From NCBI GenBank assembly GCA_003218785.1, contig QHOM01000232.1, positions 1-5,142 of the forward strand: a stretch of DNA of 5,142 bases, read 5' to 3'. The DNA is from Verrucomicrobiota bacterium (GTDB lineage Bacteria > Verrucomicrobiota > Verrucomicrobiia > Chthoniobacterales > UBA10450). Position 1 is the first letter of the stretch. Each line of letters begins with the position of its first letter. The notes beneath the pieces are model-generated. The model did no database searches and was not told where the DNA came from. It was given only the letters and a program-made list of their open reading frames with translations. The translations under genes and the position numbers were made by a program. Shown one piece after another: positions 1 through 5,142 of the stretch.

Positions 1-240
1 ACTTTCCCTGATCTGAAACTAACCATCGAGGACATTCTCCAGGACGGGAAAAAGGTGGTCGTCCGCGCCAGAATGGCTGGCACGCAGAGCGAACCGTTCT
101 TGGGTTTTCCGTCTAAGAACCGCAAAATGGACATTCAGGTTGTCGACATACACGAATTTAAGGACGGGAGAATTATTCGGACGTGGCACACCGAGGATTG
201 GATGAGCGGTCTTCGCCAGTTAGGTGTCTTCGAGCGGTAA
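1..240 (+). CDS. SnoaL-like ester cyclase family protein (5' partial)
   Basis: The reading frame is open from base 1 and ends at TAA 238-240, so only the last 79 residues are present and the true start lies upstream of the window. The visible part resembles the second half of SnoaL-like polyketide/ester cyclase proteins, which have the small NTF2 fold. It begins FPDLKLTIEDIL, then has an alternating strand around KKVVVRARMAGTQ, an FLGFPSKNRKM turn, the strand VVDIHEFKDGRIIRTWHTED, and ends in a short LRQLGVF helix. In this family FPDL, the DG(K/R)I segment and the WH.(E/D)D segment are typical. Members are cytoplasmic and form an open barrel that binds or cyclises small hydrophobic compounds, but many have unknown substrates, so the reaction cannot be stated here. 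It lies on the same strand as the cyclase and the second NTF2-like gene, but 323 bases separate it from the cyclase, so a shared operon is uncertain. Confidence 0.8.
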   Translation, partial: TFPDLKLTIEDILQDGKKVVVRARMAGTQSEPFLGFPSKNRKMDIQVVDIHEFKDGRIIRTWHTEDWMSGLRQLGVFER

Positions 241-563
241 CCGAAAGAGGCGGCCTCGTTCTGAGGCACGTTCCAAAGGATAATTCCGGCGCTCCTCAAC
301 GCTTCGGGTGTTTCGTCGGCGATCGTCCGACCTCCCGATACTGCGATTCTGCGCGAATACCCTCCCTAGAACGAGGGAGTACGGATCGCCTCGCAAGCGA
401 TGCTCAGGTCGCGGCCGAGTGAGGTTTTCAGCATGGATAGTAAAATTCGCGGGACTTCACCAACAACCGATATCGCCGAAGGGAAAGTTTGGTTCATCTG
501 TGATTTGTTTTCCATTGTTCCTAGCCACACAGTAATTGCTGCGGTGATCAATCCGATTATGCC
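241..563. other. gene-free stretch between ester cyclase and adenylate cyclase
   Basis: I see no convincing gene in these 323 bases. Short open frames exist on both strands, but their translations resemble no family and look like chance frames. Three small inverted repeats are present: GCCTC/GAGGC with a 5-base loop (253-267), CTCCCT/AGGGAG with a 6-base loop (362-379), and ATCGC/GCGAT with a 7-base loop (385-401). None is followed by a T-run, so none is a standard intrinsic terminator. No -35/-10 pair with good spacing was found ahead of the cyclase, although its promoter must lie here if the gene is transcribed separately. The part from about 420 to 560 is more AT-rich and is the likeliest promoter zone. 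Confidence 0.6.
362..379. promoter_or_regulatory. perfect 6-bp inverted repeat, possible operator or leader hairpin
   Basis: CTCCCT at 362-367 and its exact reverse complement AGGGAG at 374-379 are separated by the 6-base spacer AGAACG. The half-site spacing of 12 bases centre to centre is about one helical turn, which would suit a dimeric regulator. It could equally form a short RNA hairpin, and a second hairpin (385-401) follows directly. It lies 185 bases ahead of the cyclase start. The function is inferred from symmetry alone, and a 6-bp repeat can arise by chance. Confidence 0.2.
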
Positions 564-1934
564 ATGAAAATTCCCGGAGAAATCGAAGCCCTCTTCAGTG
601 TTTTGCGGCAATCGGCGAAGCCGGAACCCGTGAGCGCGATCGAAAAACTCATCGAGGACGCACCAGACCGTGAGCTTTGCCGCATCAATGCCCTCGCGTT
701 CGCCGCCGAGCATAAGCTCGATGAGGAGGATGTGATCGCTGCTTTCCTGCACAGCGCGCGACGCGGCATTTTCGATATGTCATGGAACATCCTCTGCCCC
801 GGTTGCGGTGGCGTCCTCGATTCGGGTACGACGCTTAAAACCGTAAACCAAGCCGAATACAGGTGCGCCCTTTGCGCCGCGGGGTACGAACCAACGCTCG
901 ACGAAATCGTCGAGGTGACGTTCACGGTCAGTCCGCGGGTGCGAAAAATCGCTGCGCACGATCCGGAGACGCTGCCGTGGATCGAATACTACAGACAGAT
1001 CTTTTGGAGTTCCGGAGTCGATTTGCCCGATGACGAGACATTAGCAAAATGGGTTAAGGAAACTACTCTGGACACCCTCGAGCTTTCAGCCGGCGACAAG
1101 GCGGTGCTCTCGCTCCAGTTGCCTGAAGGGTTGGTGATCGTGTTCGATCCGGTCGTCCACATGTCGCAGTTTATTGAGGTTACCGGCGAGGCGACGCGCA
1201 AACCGCAGTCGCTCGCCTTTGTTATGACCAAGGACCACGCGCCGACCGGGACCATTCAGATGCGCCCAGGTCCTCTGCAGATTTCGTTGGAGAACCGGTC
1301 GAATGTGCGCACGTTCCCCGGCATCTGGGTGGCTGGCGATAAGCTTCACGATCTCCTCGGTAAACGTCGCCCGTTCTTGACGGCGAAACGTCTCCTGACC
1401 AATCAAACATTCCGCGATATTTATCGCACCGATACGCTCGACGTAGATCAGCGCCTTAAAATTACGAGTCTCACCTTCCTGTTTACCGACCTCAAAGGCT
1501 CAACCGAACTCTACGAGCGCGTTGGAGATCTGGTTGCCTATGATTTGGTGAGGGCTCACTTCCAGGTCTTGCACGAAATCGTGGCAGCAGAAAGGGGAGC
1601 CGTGGTGAAGACAATTGGGGATGCCGTGATGGCGACGTTCCCGACGCCAGACCGGGCAATGGCGGCGGCTCTCAAAATGCGAGAAGCAGTGAAGGATTTG
1701 AAAGGTGATTTGCTTCTTAAGATCGGCATCCACGAGGGGCCCTGCCTGGCCGTTTCGCTGAACGACCGGCAGGACTACTTCGGACGGACCGTAAACATCG
1801 CTGCGCGCGTTCAAGGTCTCGCGACGTCCCGTTCCATCTTCGCGACCAGGCGGGTCGTCACGGACAGCAAAGCTTCGAAGCTACTGCAATCAAACGGGTG
1901 TGGAGTTGATCACGCCGCTGGGCAATTGTCATGA
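564..1934 (+). CDS. class III adenylate cyclase with N-terminal DUF5939 zinc-ribbon region
   Basis: This 456-residue soluble protein should make cAMP from ATP. Residues 1-70 are helical. A zinc-ribbon-like CxxC pair follows (C78/C81 in CPGC, C101/C104 in CALC), then TLDEIVEVTFTVSP, a pattern I recognise from the DUF5939 region in front of bacterial class III cyclases. The catalytic domain begins at about residue 299. Metal-binding aspartates are D309 (FTDLKGST) and D353 (KTIGD). K349 and D404 (QDYFG) match the lysine/aspartate pair that selects adenine, so ATP is preferred over GTP. N411 and R415 (VNIAARV) are the transition-state residues. The start fits the family's usual N-terminus (MKIPGEIEAL), though no strong ribosome site precedes it. 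No membrane segment or START-like domain is present. Oddly, after SKLLQSNG (about residue 441) the expected final segment, usually about 20 residues ending in a Gly-Ile turn and a VYEI-like strand, is replaced by 11 unrelated residues. The stop overlaps the next gene's start (ATGA). Confidence 0.93.
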   Translation: MKIPGEIEALFSVLRQSAKPEPVSAIEKLIEDAPDRELCRINALAFAAEHKLDEEDVIAAFLHSARRGIFDMSWNILCPGCGGVLDSGTTLKTVNQAEYRCALCAAGYEPTLDEIVEVTFTVSPRVRKIAAHDPETLPWIEYYRQIFWSSGVDLPDDETLAKWVKETTLDTLELSAGDKAVLSLQLPEGLVIVFDPVVHMSQFIEVTGEATRKPQSLAFVMTKDHAPTGTIQMRPGPLQISLENRSNVRTFPGIWVAGDKLHDLLGKRRPFLTAKRLLTNQTFRDIYRTDTLDVDQRLKITSLTFLFTDLKGSTELYERVGDLVAYDLVRAHFQVLHEIVAAERGAVVKTIGDAVMATFPTPDRAMAAALKMREAVKDLKGDLLLKIGIHEGPCLAVSLNDRQDYFGRTVNIAARVQGLATSRSIFATRRVVTDSKASKLLQSNGCGVDHAAGQLS

Positions 1935-2257
1935 ACGTCAAACTGCCTCGAATCATTAAGAACTACATCGATGCAAGCAACGGGCGCGATGTAAAATCGA
2001 TTCTTTCCTGCTTTTCGGACGATGCCGTTGTGCGCGACGAAGGAAAAGAACTTCGTGGAAAAGAGGCGATCGAGGGATGGATCGTGAAAACGATGGAGAA
2101 ATACAAATTCCACTTCAAGCCCCTCAGTGCCAAGGATCACGATGAGGAAGTTGTCGTCGCGGTGGAAGTATCAGGAACTTTTGCTGGAAGCCCGGTCACA
2201 CTCGATTATTACTTTGCGATCGAGAACGAAAAAATCTTATCCCTCATAATTAACTAG
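1931..2257 (+). CDS. NTF2-like / SnoaL-fold small protein, coupled to the cyclase
   Basis: This 108-residue protein has the layout of the nuclear transport factor 2-like superfamily. Helices hold LPRIIKNYIDASNGRD, then comes the FSDDAVVRDEGKELRG segment with the conserved phenylalanine and acidic pair, a GKEAIEGWI helix, and alternating strands (VVVAVEVSGTF, VTLDYYFAIENEKILSLIIN) that form the curved sheet. Length is normal for single-domain members, so it looks complete. Such proteins bind small ligands in a cone-shaped pocket or serve as non-enzymatic partners. No catalytic residues can be assigned here. Its ATG shares four bases with the cyclase TGA stop (ATGA at 1931-1934) and no good Shine-Dalgarno site precedes it, so translation probably depends on ribosomes finishing the cyclase. 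That suggests matched expression and perhaps a shared role. A link to cAMP signalling is inference only. It is cytoplasmic, with no signal peptide. Confidence 0.8.
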   Translation: MNVKLPRIIKNYIDASNGRDVKSILSCFSDDAVVRDEGKELRGKEAIEGWIVKTMEKYKFHFKPLSAKDHDEEVVVAVEVSGTFAGSPVTLDYYFAIENEKILSLIIN

Positions 2258-2297
2258 GAGAAATACCCAGGCAAACGTGAAGGAAGCCTGCGAGATC

Positions 2298-2347
2298 TCA
2301 AGCAACCAAGTCTTTGAACCAGGCAAAACAATGCGGCGCGCCGTTGC
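2298..2347 (-). pseudogene. decayed 3' end of a second D-cysteine desulfhydrase-like gene
   Basis: Read on the minus strand, this short piece ends in FAWFKDLVA and a TGA stop (2298-2300), matching the FAYVKDLIA end of the desulfhydrase whose stop is at 4063. On the plus strand, bases 2298-2327 match 4063-4092 at 25 of 30 positions. Identity continues through CAATGC and GGCG after a one-base insertion (A, about 2328) and a one-base deletion (after 2334). Correcting those two indels gives GAPALFAWFKDLVA against GTPALFAYVKDLIA. The changes are partly conservative (Y/W, I/V), so this looks like an old diverged paralog tail, not a recent copy. No further desulfhydrase sequence is seen toward the antiporter stop at 2354, so the rest of the copy is gone. 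It is too short to be functional. The match is short and was judged by eye. Confidence 0.6.
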
Positions 2348-2353
2348 CGATTT

Positions 2354-3934
2354 TCAGGCTGGCCGCTGAAGCCGGGCTTCGGCCAGATCAATATCGCGTT
2401 GGATTCGGCGCAAGGCCTGGTCGTTGATGACCTCTTCGTTGCGCAGTGTGATCACAGTCTCGCGTTCTGTTTCCAACGCCTCACGGGCTAATTCCTCGAA
2501 GTCGCGGGAGAACAATCGACCGACGCTTTTCTCAGGCGGGCCTTCACTGCGCAATTGCTGGATACGGTCAAGGTACTCTGAACGAAGGCGCTCAACAGTC
2601 TTTGGCCTGGCTCGATTCAACGATTCCATTGCCTCAACATGAGCCAGGGCTGCTTCGTTTGCCTTCAAGCGCGCCAGTCTCTCTTCTTTTTCCGTAACGT
2701 GATCGTCCACAACTCCCAGCCAACGGACAAGAGGCGCGAGAGTGAGTCCTTGTAGAACAAGTGTTCCGAAGATGACACAGAAGGTAAGCAAGAGGATTAG
2801 ATCGCGTCCGGGGAATGGTTCGCCCGTGGGCAGCAAAAACGGAATCGCGAGCGCGCCCGCGAGCGAATCGGCCCCGCGCAACCCGGTCCATGCGATCAAC
2901 GCAGTGTGTTGCCACGGAATGCGGTTCTTACGACGGAACGTTTGGCTGAACAAGCGCGGCAAGTAAGTGGCCGCGAACATCCAGACAAAACGAACCAGCA
3001 CGATCACCGAAAGAACCAGGACCGCCAGCTTGGCTATCCTAAACGCAGAACCGGCAGGAAGCGCGTGGATGACCTGCGGTAGTTGAAGACCGATGAGCAT
3101 GAAAAGCACTCCGTTCAGAATAAACAAAACCATTTCCCAAACAGGCACCGCCTGTAGTCGCATACGCCCGCTCAAGACACGCGGGGCACGCCATCCGTAA
3201 TACATGCCGGCAATCACCACCGCGAGGATGCCGGAGACATGCAAGCTTTCACCGCTGAAATACGCAACGTACGGGGTAAGGAGAGAGAACATTGTTTGCA
3301 CTGGCGGGTCGTCTAAGCGCTTTTGCACTTGCGTTGCCAGCCAGCCAACGGCGAGACCGACACCGACGCCGCCCGCTGCGACCAAAAGAAACCGCAAGCT
3401 TGCTTCTCCCAGCGAAAAGCTTCCGGTCATCATGGCGGCCACCGCGAAACGGAAGGAGATGAAAGAAGTGGCGTCGTTGACCAAGCTCTCCCCTTCGAGA
3501 ATGACAATGATTTTGCGCGGCACTCGCAAATTTTGCGTGACCGATAGCGCAGCTACTGCGTCCGGCGGCGAGATGAGAGCGCCGAAGACGAAACCAACAG
3601 CCAAAGGTAATCCGACGAGAGAGTGGAACACGTAGGCTGTCGCCGCCATGGTTACCAGGACCAAAACGGTGGCCAGGAGTATAATGGGCCGAAGGTTTGT
3701 TCGAAAATCTCTCCAGGACGTGTAGACGGCCGCGGGATAGATCAGGGGCGGAAGAAACAAGTTAAATACTAGCTTTGGATCGAGGTGAATCGCCGGAAGA
3801 CCGGGGATCAGTGCGAGGACCCCGCCACCGATGGTCAATAGGATTGGATAAGGGATGCGGAGTTTCCGGGCGACGATCGCCAGCAAAGCGACGGCAACAA
3901 GACAAATCAGAATTAATTCGGTCTTGCCTACCAT
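2354..3934 (-). CDS. CPA1-family Na+/H+ antiporter
   Basis: This 526-residue inner-membrane protein should exchange Na+ (or K+) for H+ and so help control cytoplasmic pH and salt. Hydrophobic segments run from residue 5 to about 402. Family marks include FLPPLIYPAAV (60-70), SPPDAVAA (122-129) with the ion-site aspartate D125, EGESLVNDAT (147-156) with the N153-D154 pair typical of electroneutral CPA1 exchangers, and GLRGADSLAGAL (351-362) with the conserved arginine R353. Residues 411-526 form a charged, helical, probably coiled-coil cytoplasmic tail rich in Glu and Arg, as in the bacterial CPA1 group, whose members are about this long. The ATG at 3934 is preferred because the first membrane helix follows at once (MVGKTELILICLVAV). 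An in-frame TTG at 3964 would add 10 polar residues and has no clear ribosome site. It lies downstream of the desulfhydrase on the same strand, about 130 bases from its reconstructed stop. Substrate ion and direction cannot be read from sequence. Confidence 0.93.
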   Translation of the reverse strand: MVGKTELILICLVAVALLAIVARKLRIPYPILLTIGGGVLALIPGLPAIHLDPKLVFNLFLPPLIYPAAVYTSWRDFRTNLRPIILLATVLVLVTMAATAYVFHSLVGLPLAVGFVFGALISPPDAVAALSVTQNLRVPRKIIVILEGESLVNDATSFISFRFAVAAMMTGSFSLGEASLRFLLVAAGGVGVGLAVGWLATQVQKRLDDPPVQTMFSLLTPYVAYFSGESLHVSGILAVVIAGMYYGWRAPRVLSGRMRLQAVPVWEMVLFILNGVLFMLIGLQLPQVIHALPAGSAFRIAKLAVLVLSVIVLVRFVWMFAATYLPRLFSQTFRRKNRIPWQHTALIAWTGLRGADSLAGALAIPFLLPTGEPFPGRDLILLLTFCVIFGTLVLQGLTLAPLVRWLGVVDDHVTEKEERLARLKANEAALAHVEAMESLNRARPKTVERLRSEYLDRIQQLRSEGPPEKSVGRLFSRDFEELAREALETERETVITLRNEEVINDQALRRIQRDIDLAEARLQRPA

Positions 3935-4035
3935 GGTTCCAATTGCGCCCGAGAATCGCCGCAATTAGATCAGACGTCCAAACACAAATGATGCGATCCC
4001 TGGACCCCGAAAATGGGTCGCGTCTCTGATCAAGG

Positions 4036-4057
4036 GCCGAAAAGCCAGTCTTTCGGC
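4036..4057 (-). terminator. hairpin just after the desulfhydrase stop, possible terminator
   Basis: GCCGAAA (4036-4042) and TTTCGGC (4051-4057) form a perfect 7-bp stem with an 8-base loop. It starts six bases beyond the reconstructed desulfhydrase stop codon (4063-4065), in the gap before the antiporter. There is no T-run after it on the minus strand, so it is not a classical intrinsic terminator. It may slow transcription, protect the 3' end of the message, or do nothing. A weaker GACCC/GGGTC hairpin lies at 4003-4019 in the same gap. No clear antiporter promoter was found between 3935 and 4035. Confidence 0.35.
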
Positions 4058-4062
4058 TCGCA

Positions 4063-4198
4063 TCAAGCGATCAAGTCTTTGACGTAGGCAAACAATGCAG
4101 GCGTCCCGCCGGTGTGCCAAAAGAGAATTGTTTCGTTCGCTCCAATAATTTTTTGCCGGACTAAATCGAGCAACGCGCCAAAAGCGCGGCCGGTATAA
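4063..4198 (-). pseudogene. dcyD: out-of-frame C-terminal part of the D-cysteine desulfhydrase gene
   Basis: On the minus strand, one frame away from the gene above it, this stretch encodes an uninterrupted 44-residue tail. It begins YTGRAFGALLDLV, includes FWHTGGTPALFAYVKDLIA, and stops at TGA (4063-4065). It is the normal C-terminus of the D-cysteine desulfhydrase/ACC deaminase family. Joined to the upstream frame at the DPV codon it gives 329 residues, the usual family length. The sequence shows one base missing in the valine codon (GT? before TAT, plus-strand 4198/4199). The tail carries the active-site tyrosine (Y286 in the joined protein). It also has threonine where ACC deaminases have glutamate (T287) and threonine where they have leucine (T314 in HTGG), both of which point to D-cysteine desulfhydrase. 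Because the tail is undamaged, the frameshift is either very recent or a sequencing/assembly error. Confidence 0.85.
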
Positions 4199-5051
4199 CT
4201 GGATCGAGCAAGATCCCTTCCGTTTGTGCAAGCGTTCGAATCGCCTCGCGCTCCAAATCTCCGACCACGCCATATCCGGTTTCAGCATAGCCGCGCATCA
4301 CTTTAAAATCATTGGCTGTGAAACGCTCTTTTATTCCCAAATGTGTCGCAGCATCGTTGGCAATCTCGCTCAATTCCTGTTCGTAGACGGCAGCATTGCG
4401 TTCGTCTTTATCAATTCGAATTCCCATCACTTCCGCCGCAAACTCGTTAGCTCGCGCGCCCACAACCATTCCCGCCTGCGTTCCGCCGGAACTAGAAGCG
4501 AAAACGATCCTGTTCACGCGCTCGTTCTGCAATTGCTCAATCAATTCCGTGATGGCTGTTACATAACCCAGCGCGCCCACGCCATTAGATCCGCCAAGCG
4601 GAATTAAATACGGTTTTCGGCCGGCAGCGCGCAGTTGTTCCATTACTTCTCTTGATTTCGCCGCGCGTTGCGAATGCTCAATCCAATGAATTTTCGCACC
4701 GAACAATTCATCCAAAAGACGATTGCCTTGCGGCATTTCGGGGTTCTCGCCATTCAAAATCAACTCGCATTGCAACCCGCAAGCAGCCGCCGCTGCCGCA
4801 GTTTGCCGGCAATGATTCGACTGCGCTGCGCCAAGAGTTACTAACGTATCCGCAGTTTGCGCGAGAGCATCCGCGACCAGAAACTCCAGCTTGCGCACTT
4901 TGTTGCCACCAAGGGCCAAGCCGGTTTGATCGTCTCGTTTAATCAGCAATCGCGGGCCACCCAATTTCGCGGAGAGCGTCTTTAATTCTTCCAGCGGTGT
5001 GGGTAAGTGCGCCAATCGATGCCGAGCAAGCTTTGCCACATTTGAACTCAT
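4161..5051 (-). CDS. dcyD: D-cysteine desulfhydrase family PLP enzyme, frameshifted near the C-terminus
   Basis: The family splits D-cysteine into pyruvate, H2S and ammonia in the cytoplasm using pyridoxal phosphate (fold type II), and is close kin to ACC deaminase. K51 in LGGNKVRKLEF is the PLP-linked lysine. S78-N79-H80 (AAQSNHCRQTAAAAA) is the substrate loop. SSSGGTQAG (187-194) is the phosphate-binding loop, and GYG (259-261) is also conserved. The ATG at 5051 gives the usual N-terminus, with the LPTPLEEL motif at 16-23. As read, the frame ends at 4161 after 296 residues, and its last 11 residues (IPAALLARCSI) are not family sequence. A one-base deletion at about 4198 throws the frame off right after LLDPV. 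The translated product would lack the C-terminal tyrosine and HTGG region that completes the active site, and is probably inactive if the deletion is real. D-cysteine desulfhydrase is favoured over ACC deaminase because of the two threonines in the out-of-frame tail. Confidence 0.9.
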   Translation of the reverse strand: MSSNVAKLARHRLAHLPTPLEELKTLSAKLGGPRLLIKRDDQTGLALGGNKVRKLEFLVADALAQTADTLVTLGAAQSNHCRQTAAAAAACGLQCELILNGENPEMPQGNRLLDELFGAKIHWIEHSQRAAKSREVMEQLRAAGRKPYLIPLGGSNGVGALGYVTAITELIEQLQNERVNRIVFASSSGGTQAGMVVGARANEFAAEVMGIRIDKDERNAAVYEQELSEIANDAATHLGIKERFTANDFKVMRGYAETGYGVVGDLEREAIRTLAQTEGILLDPVIPAALLARCSI

Positions 5052-5058
5052 GACTACG

Positions 5059-5087
5059 TTATTAATGCCTTGCCCTTACGGTTCCAA
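5059..5087 (-). promoter_or_regulatory. weak candidate promoter for the D-cysteine desulfhydrase gene
   Basis: On the minus strand, TTGGAA (5082-5087) and TAATAA (5059-5064) are separated by 17 bases, the preferred sigma-70 spacing. Match to consensus is 4 of 6 for the -35 box and 3 of 6 for the -10 box. Only seven bases separate the -10 box from the ATG at 5051, so a transcript from here would be nearly leaderless. That fits the lack of a ribosome binding site close to the start (the nearest AAGG is about 16 bases away). The call is weak and a promoter beyond the window edge is possible. Nothing else is seen in 5052-5142. Confidence 0.2.
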
Positions 5088-5142
5088 TTTTTCTTCTTGT
5101 TGAGTCGCGTTTACTTGCAGCAGTCGAGGTAACGTAGCGTTC

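Noticed and set aside
253..267. GCCTC/GAGGC hairpin as terminator of the ester cyclase gene
   Set aside because: It has a 5-bp stem with no following T-run, so it is too weak to call.
366..752. A 128-codon minus-strand frame spanning the gap and the cyclase start
   Set aside because: It overlaps the well-supported N-terminus of the cyclase and resembles no known family.
2269..2290. CAGGC/GCCTG hairpin as a terminator between the convergent genes
   Set aside because: The stem is only 5 bp with a 13-base loop and lacks a T-run on either strand.
3204..3635. A 143-codon open frame on the plus strand opposite the antiporter gene
   Set aside because: Its translation is rich in Thr, Ala, Lys and Arg without family features, and it is fully antisense to a well-supported membrane protein gene. 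It is a shadow of that gene's codon bias.
3935..3964. Upstream TTG start adding 10 residues to the antiporter
   Set aside because: The ATG at 3934 directly precedes the first membrane helix as is normal in the family. The extra residues are polar and no clear ribosome site precedes the TTG.
4190..4205. Programmed -1 ribosomal frameshift in the desulfhydrase gene
   Set aside because: There is no slippery heptamer and no clear downstream structure at the site. The family is not known to me for recoding, and a one-base deletion is simpler.
4063..5051. ACC deaminase as the identity of the PLP enzyme
   Set aside because: The two positions that distinguish ACC deaminase (Glu after the active-site Tyr and Leu in the HLGG segment) are both Thr in the reconstructed tail, which favours D-cysteine desulfhydrase.

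Overview
The window reads as ordinary bacterial chromosome of moderately high GC, with closely packed genes. No rRNA, tRNA, phage, transposase or CRISPR signal is visible. The gene set (a DUF5939-type class III adenylate cyclase, small SnoaL/NTF2-fold proteins, a CPA1 Na+/H+ antiporter and a D-cysteine desulfhydrase) would fit a soil or aquatic bacterium, for example from Verrucomicrobiota or Acidobacteriota. That placement is only a guess from protein style.

Left half, plus strand. The window opens inside a SnoaL-like ester-cyclase family gene (1-240, start outside the window). A 323-base gene-free stretch follows (241-563), with three small inverted repeats but no convincing promoter. Next is a class III adenylate cyclase (564-1934) with an N-terminal zinc-ribbon DUF5939 region and a complete catalytic residue set, but an abnormal, shortened C-terminus. 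Its stop codon overlaps the start of a 108-residue NTF2-like protein (1931-2257), so the two are probably translated together.

Right half, minus strand. A D-cysteine desulfhydrase family gene starts at 5051. It reads normally for about 285 residues, then carries a one-base frameshift at about 4198. Its last 44 residues are intact but out of frame down to 4063. Downstream on the same strand lies a CPA1 Na+/H+ antiporter (start 3934, end 2354). Immediately beyond the antiporter stop, in the convergent gap, is a decayed fragment of the 3' end of a second D-cysteine desulfhydrase gene (about 2298-2347). The antiporter is therefore flanked by two related desulfhydrase tails in the same orientation, which suggests an old duplication and loss.

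No wholly new system stands out. The points most worth following are the frameshifted desulfhydrase, the vestigial second tail, and the cyclase with a lost C-terminal strand coupled to an NTF2-fold partner.
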